A stretch of DNA of 64,000 nucleotides, taken from a bacterium (lineage in GTDB: Bacteria > Verrucomicrobiota > Kiritimatiellia > CAIKKV01 > CAITUY01). The stretch's first letter is position 1, and every line of letters starts with the position of its first letter. Of this stretch, positions 52,217 through 61,286 are shown one piece after another. The position numbers and the translations under genes are program-made. The DNA lies in NCBI GenBank assembly GCA_037128595.1, contig JBAXWB010000018.1, positions 40,959 to 104,958 on the forward strand, written 5' to 3'. The notes beneath the pieces are model-generated. The model did no database searches. It was not told where the DNA came from and saw nothing but the letters and a program-made list of their open reading frames with translations.

Positions 52217-53293
52217 TTACCCGTTTTTCTTCTCGAATTCCTTCATGAAGGCCACCAGGGCCTCCACACCGGCGACCGGGAAGGCATTATAAATGGAAGC
52301 GCGAATGCCGCCGACCATCCGATGTCCCTTCAAGCCCTTCATCCCCTGCTTTGAGGCTTCCTTGATGAAGGTTTCCTCCAGGGCTTCCGTAGGAAGACGG
52401 AAGGTAATATTCATGTCAGAACGGAACTCCTTAACCGCTGTCCCCTTATAAAAAGAGCTGCTGTCGAGGGCATTGTAAATTCGGGCCGCCTTATCCACAT
52501 TCTGCTTGTAGAGGTTCTCCTGCCCCATTTGCAGGATCCACCGTGTCACCAGCGACAAGACATAGATGCCAAAGGTCGGCGGGGTATTGTAGAGGGAGTT
52601 TTCCTCAATATGCGTCTTGTACTTGAGCATGGTGGGTGCGTTGGCAGGAGCCCGCTCCGCCAACTCTTTCCGCATGACCACCAGCGCCAATCCCGACGGG
52701 CCCAGATTCTTCTGAGCCCCGGCATAAATCAAGCCGAACTGGTTGATATCGAAGGGACGGGACAGGATATCCGAGGACATATCCGCAACCAGAGGCGCTT
52801 CCGTTTTGGGAAACACCTTCCACTGGGCTCCGGAAATCGTCTCATTGGAGGTGATATGCACATACGCCGCGCCCTTGGTAAACTTCAGATCCCCGTTCTT
52901 AGGCATCCGGGTGGGAATATCTTTGCCGGTATTGGCGATGACATTCACCGCTCCAACCAGTTTGGCCTCTTTAACCGCTTTGTCCGCCCAGGTTCCCGAG
53001 TTGACATAATCAGCTGACTGCCCTGCCCCCAACAGATTCATGGGAACCATGGCAAACTGCATGCTGGCGCCACCCTGAATGAACAACACCGAGTAATCAT
53101 CGGACAATTTCAGCAATTTCTTGACGTTTTCAACCGCCTCGAGGTGCACCGCATCGTATTCCTTGCCCCGGTGGCTATGTTCCATGATGGACATGCCTGA
53201 CCCCTTGAAATCAAGCAACTCTTTTTGGACCTCTTCAAGGACTTCAACAGGCAACACCGCAGGACCCGCTCCAAAATTGAATACACGCGCCAT
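52217..53293 (-). CDS. serC: phosphoserine aminotransferase
   Basis: 358 residues from the ATG at 53293 (AGAGG eight bases upstream). Converts 3-phosphohydroxypyruvate and glutamate to phosphoserine; serine and pyridoxal phosphate synthesis. Family marks: FNFGAGPAVLPVEVLEEVQ, ISNETISGAQ-type block (ITSNETISGAQW), YAGAQKNLGPSG with the PLP lysine, and FRLPTEALEETFIKEASKQGM...HRMVGGIRAS near the end. Divergent from ilvC (134 bp). Confidence 0.96.
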   Translation of the reverse strand: MARVFNFGAGPAVLPVEVLEEVQKELLDFKGSGMSIMEHSHRGKEYDAVHLEAVENVKKLLKLSDDYSVLFIQGGASMQFAMVPMNLLGAGQSADYVNSGTWADKAVKEAKLVGAVNVIANTGKDIPTRMPKNGDLKFTKGAAYVHITSNETISGAQWKVFPKTEAPLVADMSSDILSRPFDINQFGLIYAGAQKNLGPSGLALVVMRKELAERAPANAPTMLKYKTHIEENSLYNTPPTFGIYVLSLVTRWILQMGQENLYKQNVDKAARIYNALDSSSFYKGTAVKEFRSDMNITFRLPTEALEETFIKEASKQGMKGLKGHRMVGGIRASIYNAFPVAGVEALVAFMKEFEKKNG

Positions 53294-53427
53294 AAAAATG
53301 CCTCTTTCTTGATAAAGTTGAGCCCGCATTGTAGTCAGTGCGCCAAAATCTTCAACTGCGTAATTACGATTGACGTGGCTTCAAAAACTTCTACACTTCA
53401 TGTCTTTTCAAAAGGAGTATATAAATT

Positions 53428-54528
53428 ATGGCATTGATTACATTCGGTAAAGAGAAGGAAAACATCGTCACCCGCAAGGAATTTTCTGTCGCCAAGGCGC
53501 GCAAAGTTCTGGCCAAAGAGACCATCGCCATCATCGGCTATGGCGTTCAGGGCCCCGCACAGGCATTGAACCTCAAGGACAACGGATTCAAGGTCATCAT
53601 CGGGCAGGCTCCTGAATTCAAAAAGGACTGGGATCGCGCCTGTAAGGATGGCTGGGTTCCGGGCAAAACCTTGTTTGATATCCCCACCGCCGTGAAGCGC
53701 GCGACCATCATTCAGTTGTTGGTGTCCGATGCCGCCCAGCGTCAGGTGTGGCCGACCATCAAGGCGAATCTGAAGCCCGGTGATGCCCTTTATTTCTCCC
53801 ACGGGTTTTCGATCGTGTACAAGGATCAGACCAAAGTGATCCCGCCCAAAGATGTGGATGTCATCATGGTCGCGCCCAAGGGGTCCGGCTTGAACGTCCG
53901 TCGTAACTTCCTCTCAGGCGCTGGCATCAACTCCAGCTTTGCCGTTGAGCAGGATGCCACCGGCCGCGCGACCGAGCGTTGCATTGCACTGGGCATCGGC
54001 ATTGGCTCCGGCTACCTGTTCCCCACCACCTTCAAAAAAGAGGTGTGCAGCGATCTGACCGGGGAACGCGGCGTGCTGATGGGCGCCCTGGCTGGCATGA
54101 TGCAGGCCCAGTATGATGTCCTGCGCTCCAATGGCCATTCGCCCAGCGAGTCCTTCAATGAGACCGTTGAGGAGTTGACCCAGAGCCTTATCCGCCTCGT
54201 GGACGAAAACGGGATGGACTGGATGTACCAGAACTGCTCGGTCACCGCCCAGCATGGTGCGTTGAAATGGCGCCCCATCTTCCACAAGGCCAATCTGCCG
54301 GTCTTCAAGAAACTCTATCAGTCGGTCAAGGTGGGTCAGGAAACCCGCGAAGTCCTCCGCGATTGCGGCGGCAAGGACTACCAGAAGTTCCTCGCCAAGA
54401 AACTGGCCGAGATCCACCAGTCGGAAATGTGGCAGGCGGGTGCCGCCGTGCGCGCATTGCGTCCGAAATTGGCAGCCAAGGCCATTGACAAGAACGTCAA
54501 GGGCGTGGGCGGCCGGTTGTCGAACTAA
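53428..54528 (+). CDS. ilvC: ketol-acid reductoisomerase (class I-like)
   Basis: 366 residues. Second enzyme of valine/isoleucine synthesis. AIIGYGVQGPAQALNLKDNG is the NADPH-binding loop, FSHGFSI and VIMVAPKGSG follow, and the knotted C-terminal domain has DLTGERGVLMGALAGMMQAQYD (metal-binding Asp/Glu) and NGMDWMYQNCSVTAQHGALKW. Slightly longer than the usual 330 residues because of an N-terminal extension. AAGGAG lies upstream of the ATG. A strong terminator follows. Confidence 0.96.
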   Translation: MALITFGKEKENIVTRKEFSVAKARKVLAKETIAIIGYGVQGPAQALNLKDNGFKVIIGQAPEFKKDWDRACKDGWVPGKTLFDIPTAVKRATIIQLLVSDAAQRQVWPTIKANLKPGDALYFSHGFSIVYKDQTKVIPPKDVDVIMVAPKGSGLNVRRNFLSGAGINSSFAVEQDATGRATERCIALGIGIGSGYLFPTTFKKEVCSDLTGERGVLMGALAGMMQAQYDVLRSNGHSPSESFNETVEELTQSLIRLVDENGMDWMYQNCSVTAQHGALKWRPIFHKANLPVFKKLYQSVKVGQETREVLRDCGGKDYQKFLAKKLAEIHQSEMWQAGAAVRALRPKLAAKAIDKNVKGVGGRLSN

Positions 54529-54545
54529 CTGAACCTCATTCAGTT

Positions 54546-54584
54546 AAAAGGGCAGGACTTAATGGTCCTGCCCTTTTTATTTTC
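54546..54584 (+). terminator. rho-independent terminator of ilvC
   Basis: AAAAGGGCAGGAC (54546-54558) pairs with GTCCTGCCCTTTT (54565-54577), loop of six, then T-rich. Begins 17 bases after the stop; A and T runs on both sides allow it to work for the opposite strand as well. Confidence 0.93.
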
Positions 54585-54588
54585 ACCG

Positions 54589-54637
54589 TCTCACGTGCGT
54601 CTTACATCTCACGCCTTACGTCTTACCTCTTCTCACG
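54589..54637. repeat. heptamer array
   Basis: Heptamers TCTCACG, TCTTACA, TCTCACG, CCTTACG, TCTTACC, TCTCACG with two short spacers. The array covers the stop codon and last codons of the glycosyltransferase gene. Confidence 0.72.
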
Positions 54638-55737
54638 GTCTCTTCCATCAGCGCCAAAGTCTCGCGTGCGGCCTTGTCCCAGGTGAAGGTTTTGACCCAC
54701 TCCAGCCCATTCGCCCGCATCTGCGCGTACAAAGCGGGATCACTGAGCAACTGCTCCAGGCGCGCCTCCATGGCAGCCACATCGCCATGGGGCACCAGAA
54801 AGCCGGTCTTGCCGTCCTGTACGGCCTCATTCAAACCGGGCGAATCACTTGCCACCACCACGGTGCCGCAGGAATTGGCCTCAAGAACAGACAACCCCCA
54901 GCCTTCCTTGGGAGACGGGTAAATCAGGACATCCGCCTGCTGCATCAGCTGAATTTTGCGTTCATGCGAAATCCTGCCGGTAAACTCAACATTCTGTTCA
55001 ACGCCTAAATCCCCTGTCAGCTTACGGAGTGGCTCAAGATAGTCCCCCGCGCCCACGATCTGGAAAAGGATATCGGGATAGCGGGATCTCAGCCTGACGA
55101 CCGCCTCAATTCCCTGCTGGATGCCCTTGTACCGTTTGATCCGACCCACATAAATAAAAGTAGGCCTGACCCGGGGCGGCTTAACGGCCGGCGCGGGGTA
55201 GTCCGCATGCGTAAACCCGGGGTGAATCACCCGCGTCTGGTCCATGGGAATTCCCCGGGCCACCAAATCCACCTGGGTGCTCTTGGACAAAAGGGAGAAC
55301 ATGCACCGGCGATACGCCTTTGAGATCCCGCGCTCGAGCAAATACACATAGGAGGCGGGGAGGAAGGAAACCTCCTGGAAGACAGTACTGCCAAACAGAT
55401 GCGGGACAATGGCCATAATCGGCGTTTTACGTTCAAACAGCGGCAGGTAAAAGGGGATTTTGTCAATGCCTTCAATGATCAGGTCGTACTGATTGGCCCG
55501 CAATTCAGTCCGGTAGACCCAAGGCGCCATGTAATTGAAGTAGGCTTGTCGCCCCCGCCGGATAATACGAATTCCGGCCTGGAGTTCTTCCGGGGCCCCG
55601 CCCTCAAAGCCATTGCAGAGATAGTCCACCCGATGCCCCAGCGCCACGATGCGACGGAAGACCTCATACAGCACAATTTCCGCCCCCCCCGCCAGGGGGT
55701 GCTTCATGTCACGGTATTCAATAAGGAGAATGTTCAT
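54616..55737 (-). CDS. GT4-family glycosyltransferase
   Basis: 373 residues. GT-B fold: the N-terminal domain starts MNILLIEYRDMKHPLAGGAEIV and the C-terminal one has FIYVGRIKRYKGIQQGIEAV, then VLIYPSPKEGWGLSVLEANSCGTVVVAS with the E-x7-E donor-binding motif of GT4. Probably adds sugars to cell-envelope polysaccharide or to lipid; acceptor unknown. Alone between ilvC and pyrE; its C-terminus lies in a heptamer array. Confidence 0.93.
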   Translation of the reverse strand: MNILLIEYRDMKHPLAGGAEIVLYEVFRRIVALGHRVDYLCNGFEGGAPEELQAGIRIIRRGRQAYFNYMAPWVYRTELRANQYDLIIEGIDKIPFYLPLFERKTPIMAIVPHLFGSTVFQEVSFLPASYVYLLERGISKAYRRCMFSLLSKSTQVDLVARGIPMDQTRVIHPGFTHADYPAPAVKPPRVRPTFIYVGRIKRYKGIQQGIEAVVRLRSRYPDILFQIVGAGDYLEPLRKLTGDLGVEQNVEFTGRISHERKIQLMQQADVLIYPSPKEGWGLSVLEANSCGTVVVASDSPGLNEAVQDGKTGFLVPHGDVAAMEARLEQLLSDPALYAQMRANGLEWVKTFTWDKAARETLALMEETVRRGKT

Positions 55738-55776
55738 GAGGGAGAATTCGGAATCCAGGATTCTGCTTTCATTTTC

Positions 55777-56352
55777 TCATGATCCCGGATGTTCGAGCGT
55801 CACCTTTTGCGCGCACAGCGGACAGGTTTTGGGATCAAAGGTCACGGGCTCCATCTGAAGCAGACTCACGGTGGGCGGCACGAAACGGGCTTTCCCGCCG
55901 CTCCGGTCCACGAGGACGGTCACCGCCACGACCTTACCCCCACGTCCCTCGATGATGTCGATGGTTTCCTGCACGCGCCCGCCACGGGTAATCACGTCCT
56001 CGGCCACCACGAAGGCCGCGCCTTTCGGGACCTCGAACCCGCGCCGCAACACCAAGGCGCCCTCGTGCTTCTCGGCAAAAATAGAGACCACCCCCAGCGT
56101 CTTGGCCACTTCATGCCCCACAAAGAGCCCGCCCATGGCCGGCGCGATCACGCCATCCACATGGAGCCCTGGATGTTCTTTCCGGAGTTTCTGTACGAGG
56201 GCCTCACACAACCGCGCCGCAATACGCGGCTGCTGCAGCACTTTGGCGCATTGAAAGAACTGGTCGCTATGCAATCCCGAGCGGAGCTCAAAGTGCCCCT
56301 TCAACAGGGCCTTGGTTTCGAGAAAGACGTTCAATACTTCATTGTCGGTCAT
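55777..56352 (-). CDS. pyrE: orotate phosphoribosyltransferase
   Basis: 191 residues. Joins orotate and PRPP to give OMP (pyrimidine synthesis). PRPP loop VVAEDVITRGGRVQETIDII is clear; the N-terminus opens LNVFLETKALLKGHFELRSGLHSDQFFQCAKVL as in the family. The C-terminal tail has CPLCAQK, a CxxC pair not essential for the fold. Followed by a palindromic element before metG's stop. Confidence 0.94.
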   Translation of the reverse strand: MTDNEVLNVFLETKALLKGHFELRSGLHSDQFFQCAKVLQQPRIAARLCEALVQKLRKEHPGLHVDGVIAPAMGGLFVGHEVAKTLGVVSIFAEKHEGALVLRRGFEVPKGAAFVVAEDVITRGGRVQETIDIIEGRGGKVVAVTVLVDRSGGKARFVPPTVSLLQMEPVTFDPKTCPLCAQKVTLEHPGS

Positions 56353-56378
56353 AATGTCTCCTTTATTGACTTTTCCAT

Positions 56379-56462
56379 CCCCTCACCCTAACCCTCTCCC
56401 TCAAGGGGAGAGGGAACAGAACTTCACCCTCTCCCCTTGAGGGAGAGGGCTGGGGTGAGGGG
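56379..56462. repeat. CCCTCACCC-type palindromic element, intergenic copy
   Basis: 36-base arms (56379-56414 and 56427-56462) around a 12-base loop, with an inner palindrome in each arm (CCCTCTCCCTCAAGGGGAGAGGG). It fills the gap between metG and pyrE and ends at the metG stop codon. Same family as the two copies inside priA. Confidence 0.9.
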
Positions 56463-58427
56463 TTATTTCACCACGGCCCCTGAGGGGAACTCGCCATCCA
56501 CCGTGATCAGTTTTAATTCTTTTCCGATACTGGCGGCCAATAGCATGCCATTGGATTCCACGCCGCGGATCGTGGCCGGTTTCAGGTTAGCCACCACCAC
56601 GACGGTTTTCCCAATCAACGCGGCGGGCTCATAATGCAAGGCGATCCCCGCCACCAGCTGGCGTTTTTCGCCCCCCACCTCAATCTGGAGCTTCAATAAC
56701 TTATCCGCCCCCGCGACTTTTTCTGCCTCTAAAATTTTGGCGGTTCGCAATTGAATCTTCTGAAAATCAGCATACTCCGCCAAGGCCACGCCAACGGGGG
56801 CCGGTACCGGCGACACGCCGGTTACTAAAACTGAGGCTTTCCCTGTAGCAACCGCCGTTACGGCGGCATCTTTAGAGGTAGGTACCGGCGCCACCACAGG
56901 CATAATCCGAGGGAAGAGCGACTGCATCTCACCTAAGCGGCTCCCCGGCTTTAACAAGCCCCATTCTTTAAGGGACCTGATATCTGGCACCGTTTCCTGA
57001 ATGCCCAATAACACCCGCAATTCACTCATCTTGGCGGGCATGACCGGATACAATAATCCGCTGACGATCCGCAAGGTTTCCGCCGCCGTGTACAAAACCG
57101 TATGCAACGGACGCTTGTCCTCCTGCTTGGCCAACGTCCAAGGCTGCTTGATCTCGAGATAGCGGTTGGCCGCACGTACTACATTGGCTACGGCCGTCAG
57201 CCCCAGATCCAAACGCATATTGGCAATCGTGGTTTCCATCGTGCGGGCGGCATCCAGCGCGGCCGTCCGTAGCGTGAGTTCATCCTCGCCGCTCACATCG
57301 GGCTCCGGCAAAAGGCCCCCGGTATAGGTGCTGATCATCTTGATCAACCGGCTGAGCATATTACCCAGATCATTGGCCAGATCCGCATTATAACGGCGGA
57401 TAAAAGCCTCCTCGGTGAAGCTGGCATCCTGTCCCAGGACCATCTCCGCCATCAGAAAATAGCGGAAGGCATCGACCCCGTATTTATCAACGAACTGCAT
57501 GGGGTCAACGACATTCCCGGTCGTCTTGCTCATCTTGCTGTCCCCCATCAGCCACCATCCATGGGCGAACACCGCCTCGGGCAGCTCAACCCCCATGGCC
57601 TTGAGCATGATGGGCCAATAGACGGTATGCGTCGTCAGGATGTCCTTGCCGATCAGGTGATAGGAGGCCGGCCACCACTTCTTGAATTTCTCATCATCGG
57701 ACAGATATCCCACGGCACTGATATAATTTGTCAGGGCGTCGCACCAGACATAGGCGACAAAATCCTTATCAAAAGGCAGTTCAATGCCCCAGCTCAGGCG
57801 GCTCTTCGGACGGGATACACACAGGTCATTCAACTTTTTGCGCAGGAATCCAAGGGTTTCGTTCCGCCTGAAATCAGGCTGAATGAACTTCGGATGATCC
57901 TGAATATACTGAATAAGCCACTCCTGATACTTGCTCATTCTTAGGAAATAGTTGGATTCACGAATCCGCTCGACGGGCCGTTTACAGTCGGGACAGGCGC
58001 CATTATCCAGATCTTTCTCCATGAAGAACCGTTCACAGGGCACGCAATACCAACCGTCATATTCCGCGCGGTAAATCTCATCCTTCTCGTATAGCTTCTG
58101 GAAGATTTCCTGAACCACCGTTTTATGCCGGGGCTCGGTGGTCCGGATAAAATCATCGTTTGTAATTTCAAGTTTTTTCCATAATTCCTGGAAGCGGACC
58201 ACCGTGGTGTCCGCATGTTGCTGGGGAGTCACCCCGCCCTTTTCAGCCGCCTGTTGGACCTTCTGCCCATGCTCATCCGAGCCCGTCAGGAAAAAGGTGG
58301 GCACGCCCAGTAACCGGTGATAGCGGGCCAGAACATCAGCCAGGATCGTGGTATACGCATGCCCGATATGGGGCCGGTCATTCACGTAGTAAATCGGCGT
58401 CGTCACATAAAACTTATTAGTCTGCAT
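56463..58427 (-). CDS. metG: methionyl-tRNA synthetase
   Basis: 654 residues. HIGH motif at residues 20-23 (RPHIGHAYTT), zinc knuckle CVPCERFFMEKDLDNGACPDC, and KMSKS motif as DSKMSKTTGNVVDP near residue 296. The C-terminal OB-fold (FQKIQLRTAKILEAEKVAGADKLLKLQ ... NLKPATIRGVESNGMLLAAS) is the tRNA-binding arm found in long MetG forms. A low-complexity Ala/Val/Thr/Pro linker near 500-540 joins the parts. Confidence 0.97.
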   Translation of the reverse strand: MQTNKFYVTTPIYYVNDRPHIGHAYTTILADVLARYHRLLGVPTFFLTGSDEHGQKVQQAAEKGGVTPQQHADTTVVRFQELWKKLEITNDDFIRTTEPRHKTVVQEIFQKLYEKDEIYRAEYDGWYCVPCERFFMEKDLDNGACPDCKRPVERIRESNYFLRMSKYQEWLIQYIQDHPKFIQPDFRRNETLGFLRKKLNDLCVSRPKSRLSWGIELPFDKDFVAYVWCDALTNYISAVGYLSDDEKFKKWWPASYHLIGKDILTTHTVYWPIMLKAMGVELPEAVFAHGWWLMGDSKMSKTTGNVVDPMQFVDKYGVDAFRYFLMAEMVLGQDASFTEEAFIRRYNADLANDLGNMLSRLIKMISTYTGGLLPEPDVSGEDELTLRTAALDAARTMETTIANMRLDLGLTAVANVVRAANRYLEIKQPWTLAKQEDKRPLHTVLYTAAETLRIVSGLLYPVMPAKMSELRVLLGIQETVPDIRSLKEWGLLKPGSRLGEMQSLFPRIMPVVAPVPTSKDAAVTAVATGKASVLVTGVSPVPAPVGVALAEYADFQKIQLRTAKILEAEKVAGADKLLKLQIEVGGEKRQLVAGIALHYEPAALIGKTVVVVANLKPATIRGVESNGMLLAASIGKELKLITVDGEFPSGAVVK

Positions 58428-58490
58428 AGCAATATCCTCTAGTTGTTTAAAATAACGGCTAAACCATCAAAAGCAAAGCCAAGAAAAGAC

Positions 58491-58663
58491 TTCACCACTA
58501 ATTTTGGAAATGAGGGAAAGCCAGAAAAATAAAACCGTTGCGGCATTTTTATCCCGCAATTGCGGGATAAAAATGCCGCAACATTCTTTTTTCTTAGCGT
58601 ACTTTGCGGACTTCTGTTTAAACTCTTTTCTGAATTTCTCCCATTTCCCAAATTAGTGGTGAA
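58491..58663. mobile_element. MITE-like element with central palindrome
   Basis: 173 bp with inverted repeats of about 37 bases (58491-58528 and 58625-58663; TTCACCACTAATTT is exact at both ends) and a perfect 46-bp palindrome at its centre (58537-58582). No open frame of note. Lies between the metG start and the priA stop. Confidence 0.75.
58537..58582. repeat. perfect 46-bp palindrome
   Basis: GTTGCGGCATTTTTATCCC... reads the same on both strands for 23 + 23 bases with no loop. Same outer bases (GTTGCGG/CCGCAAC) as the element at 51830. Confidence 0.95.
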
Positions 58664-58672
58664 GTCCCCTCT

Positions 58673-61141
58673 CTACATCAGGGAGACGGCGTCGACATCG
58701 ATGACGACGGAGACACCATGGGGCCAATGGAATTCACGGGCTACCACTTTTAACGGGGTGGTAATGGCTTTAGTCGTTGGAGCCCGGAGCATGATCTGAT
58801 GGCGGAACTGGCCTTTTGCCTTTTCCAAAGGAGCCGGGGATGGGCCGCTGACAATGACATCCGACGAGAGTAATGGCTGAAGCTGGGCGGTAAACTGTTC
58901 CGCCGCCTTCGTCACCTTGACCTGATCCAGTCCCTTGATGCCGACACAGACCAGATGGCCATAGGGCGGGTAGCCCAGCTCCCGCCGGAACTCATTTTCC
59001 TGATCACAAAAACCATCATAGTCCAACCGCCGCGCGGCCTGAATTGCCTGATGAAACGGAGTTGACGTCTGAACGATCACCTCTCCGGGAATCTCACCAC
59101 GCCCGGCCCGCCCCGCCACCTGAGTCAACAGCTGAAAGGTACGTTCACTGGCCCTGAAATCAGGCATATGCAGGCTCATGTCGGCATTCAGCACCCCGAT
59201 CAGCGTCACATTTGGAAAGTCCAACCCTTTGGCGATCATCTGCGTCCCGACCAGTATGTCAATTTTTCCGGTTTTGAATTCATTCAAAATCCGCCGATGC
59301 GAATCCTTGCCCCGCGTGGCATCCGCATCCATACGGGCAATTCTGGCGTGCGGGAACAGTTTGCCGACAGTTACCTCGACCCGCTGAGTGCCGATACCGG
59401 CAAACTTAAAAGCGGGATCCTGACAGCCCGGACACCGGTCGGGCACCCCCTGGATCGCCCCGCAAATGTGGCATTTGAGCGTCTCATCGTGCCGGTGATA
59501 GGTCATGGAAATGCTGCAGTCGTTACACTTGGCGACCAGCCCGCACTTCGGGCAAACCAGCGAGGAGGCATAGCCGCGACGATTCAGGAACAGTATGACC
59601 TGCTCGGCTTTGTCCAGCCGCTTGCGGACCGCATCCAGAAGGTCGCGGGAGAACACGGACAACCGTCCCGTCCGCTCCGCTTCCTGGCGCATATCCACCA
59701 CCCGCATGTGGGGCATGGCGCGGTGGTCCACCCGATTCATCATTTCCACCAGATGATACTTGCCATTTTTCGCATTGGCGAAGGATTCAAGCGCTGGCGT
59801 GGCCGATCCAAGCAACACGGCGCATTTCTCAAAATGCCCGCGCATCACCGCCACATCGCGCGCATGATAACGAGGCATTTCCTCCTGCTTGTAGGTGTGC
59901 TCATGCTCCTCATCCACCACAATGAGCCCCAGATTGGCCACAGGCGCGAAAACGGCTGACCGTGCCCCCACCACGATCCGGGCAATCCCATCATGGATCC
60001 GGTGCCACTCATCATGCCGCTCGCCGGACGATAAGTGGCTATGAAGCACCGCGATCGTATCACCGAACCGTCCACGGAACCGCTCAATGGTTTGGGGGGT
60101 AAGCGAGATTTCCGGGACCAGGACAATGGCCCCCTTGCCTTGGCTGAGGGCATAATCAATCGCTTGGAGATAGACTTCCGTCTTGCCGCTGCCGGTTACG
60201 CCGTGGAGGAGGATGACGGAGGAGGATGAAGGGAGCGCCACACACGCCTTCTTCTCCCTCTCCCCTTGAGGGAGAGGGTTGGGGTGAGGGGTGCTACCCA
60301 CTCGTGAAACTCCCCCTTTGTTCCGGGAATCCCCCTCACCTCGGTCCTCTCCCTCAAGGGGAGAGGAAGGTTTAGGGCTACCGCTCACCTTATCGATCGC
60401 CTGTTTCACCACCTCCAATGCTGCCGCCTGTCCCGTCATCAAGGCGAGTGGCTCAGTATGCAAAATCGTGTGGGTGGCAAACGGATCACGCTGGGCCGCC
60501 TGCTTATTGATGAGGACCAGCCCTTTTTTCTCAAGGGTACGAACCGTCGCGGCTTCGGCCCCTGAAAGCTTGACGAGGTCATGAAGGAACATCCCCCCCC
60601 GGGCACGGAGAAGCTCGAGCACGGCGACCTGTTTGGGGGATTTTAGGCGGACCGAAACGCTTGAAGAGACCCTCACCCCAGCCCTCTCCCCTGAAGGGAG
60701 AGGGAGTCCGCTCGCAGGCCCCCCTCTCCCTTCAGGGGAGAGGGCTGGGGTGAGGGTGTTGATTATGGATAGTTCCGATTTCGCCGGGACTAATTCCACA
60801 AACAACTGTTCCTTGAATTTTGCGCTTTGATTGCGTACGGCCCCCGGCAGCACCGCTTGCACGGCCAATTCAACGGGGGCGCAATAATAGTCCGCCATCC
60901 AGCGGGCAAGCTTCAGGAGGCTTTCCGCAATGTAGGGCTTCTCACCCACCACCGACTCAATCGCCTTGAGCTTGGGATGACCGGAAGAGTGGCTGAAACC
61001 GACGACATAGCCCTGGGTTTGCCTGGGGCCGAAGGAGAGATTGACCCTGGACCCGAGCCGAACCTGAGCGGTCAAGGAGTCGGGAATCAGGTAGTCGAAT
61101 TCCTTGTCTACGGCAACATCAACTACGATTTTGGCGATCAT
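58673..61141 (-). CDS. priA: primosomal replication-restart helicase PriA with two in-frame repeat insertions
   Basis: 822 residues; most PriA proteins have about 730. N-terminal DNA 3'-end-binding domain (MIAKIVVDVAVDKEFDYLIP ... GYVVGFS), winged helix, then helicase: HGVTGSGKTEVYLQAI (Walker A), VDEEHEHTYKQ (DEEH), GSATPALES, and a zinc-binding region with paired cysteines (VCPKCGLVAKCNDCS, KCHICG, RCPGC). Two stretches are not PriA: about residues 129-158 and 258-296 are translations of the CCCTCACCC palindrome (LTPALSPEGRG; LPSGERAGVRV; HPNPLPQGER). Both lie in linkers. Restarts stalled forks. Confidence 0.95.
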   Translation of the reverse strand: MIAKIVVDVAVDKEFDYLIPDSLTAQVRLGSRVNLSFGPRQTQGYVVGFSHSSGHPKLKAIESVVGEKPYIAESLLKLARWMADYYCAPVELAVQAVLPGAVRNQSAKFKEQLFVELVPAKSELSIINTLTPALSPEGRGGPASGLPLPSGERAGVRVSSSVSVRLKSPKQVAVLELLRARGGMFLHDLVKLSGAEAATVRTLEKKGLVLINKQAAQRDPFATHTILHTEPLALMTGQAAALEVVKQAIDKVSGSPKPSSPLEGEDRGEGDSRNKGGVSRVGSTPHPNPLPQGEREKKACVALPSSSSVILLHGVTGSGKTEVYLQAIDYALSQGKGAIVLVPEISLTPQTIERFRGRFGDTIAVLHSHLSSGERHDEWHRIHDGIARIVVGARSAVFAPVANLGLIVVDEEHEHTYKQEEMPRYHARDVAVMRGHFEKCAVLLGSATPALESFANAKNGKYHLVEMMNRVDHRAMPHMRVVDMRQEAERTGRLSVFSRDLLDAVRKRLDKAEQVILFLNRRGYASSLVCPKCGLVAKCNDCSISMTYHRHDETLKCHICGAIQGVPDRCPGCQDPAFKFAGIGTQRVEVTVGKLFPHARIARMDADATRGKDSHRRILNEFKTGKIDILVGTQMIAKGLDFPNVTLIGVLNADMSLHMPDFRASERTFQLLTQVAGRAGRGEIPGEVIVQTSTPFHQAIQAARRLDYDGFCDQENEFRRELGYPPYGHLVCVGIKGLDQVKVTKAAEQFTAQLQPLLSSDVIVSGPSPAPLEKAKGQFRHQIMLRAPTTKAITTPLKVVAREFHWPHGVSVVIDVDAVSLM
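60254..60369. repeat. CCCTCACCC-type palindromic element inside priA, copy 2
   Basis: Arms 60254-60291 and 60331-60369, inverted with about four mismatches, around a 39-base loop. Translated in frame as part of PriA just before the Walker A helix. Confidence 0.85.
60669..60757. repeat. CCCTCACCC-type palindromic element inside priA, copy 1
   Basis: Perfect 36-base arms (60669-60704 and 60722-60757) with a 17-base loop; each arm is itself a smaller palindrome. In frame in PriA between the 3'-end-binding and winged-helix parts. Confidence 0.92.
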
Positions 61142-61227
61142 GGGTGGAAAATCTGAACAGATATATTTATGAGTGTAAAGCTAATCAGCATACAACCTTT
61201 TAAGTGCTGCAATCTCATTAGGTCCGA

Positions 61228-61263
61228 AAAATAAAAAGCCGGAACCATAGTGGCTTCCGGCTT
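61228..61263 (-). terminator. terminator of the pseudopilin gene
   Basis: AAGCCGGAA (61236-61244) pairs with TTCCGGCTT (61255-61263), then a T-rich run on the minus strand. Begins 24 bases after the stop codon. Confidence 0.88.
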
Positions 61264-61286
61264 ACAGTGCAACAAATCAAACAGCT

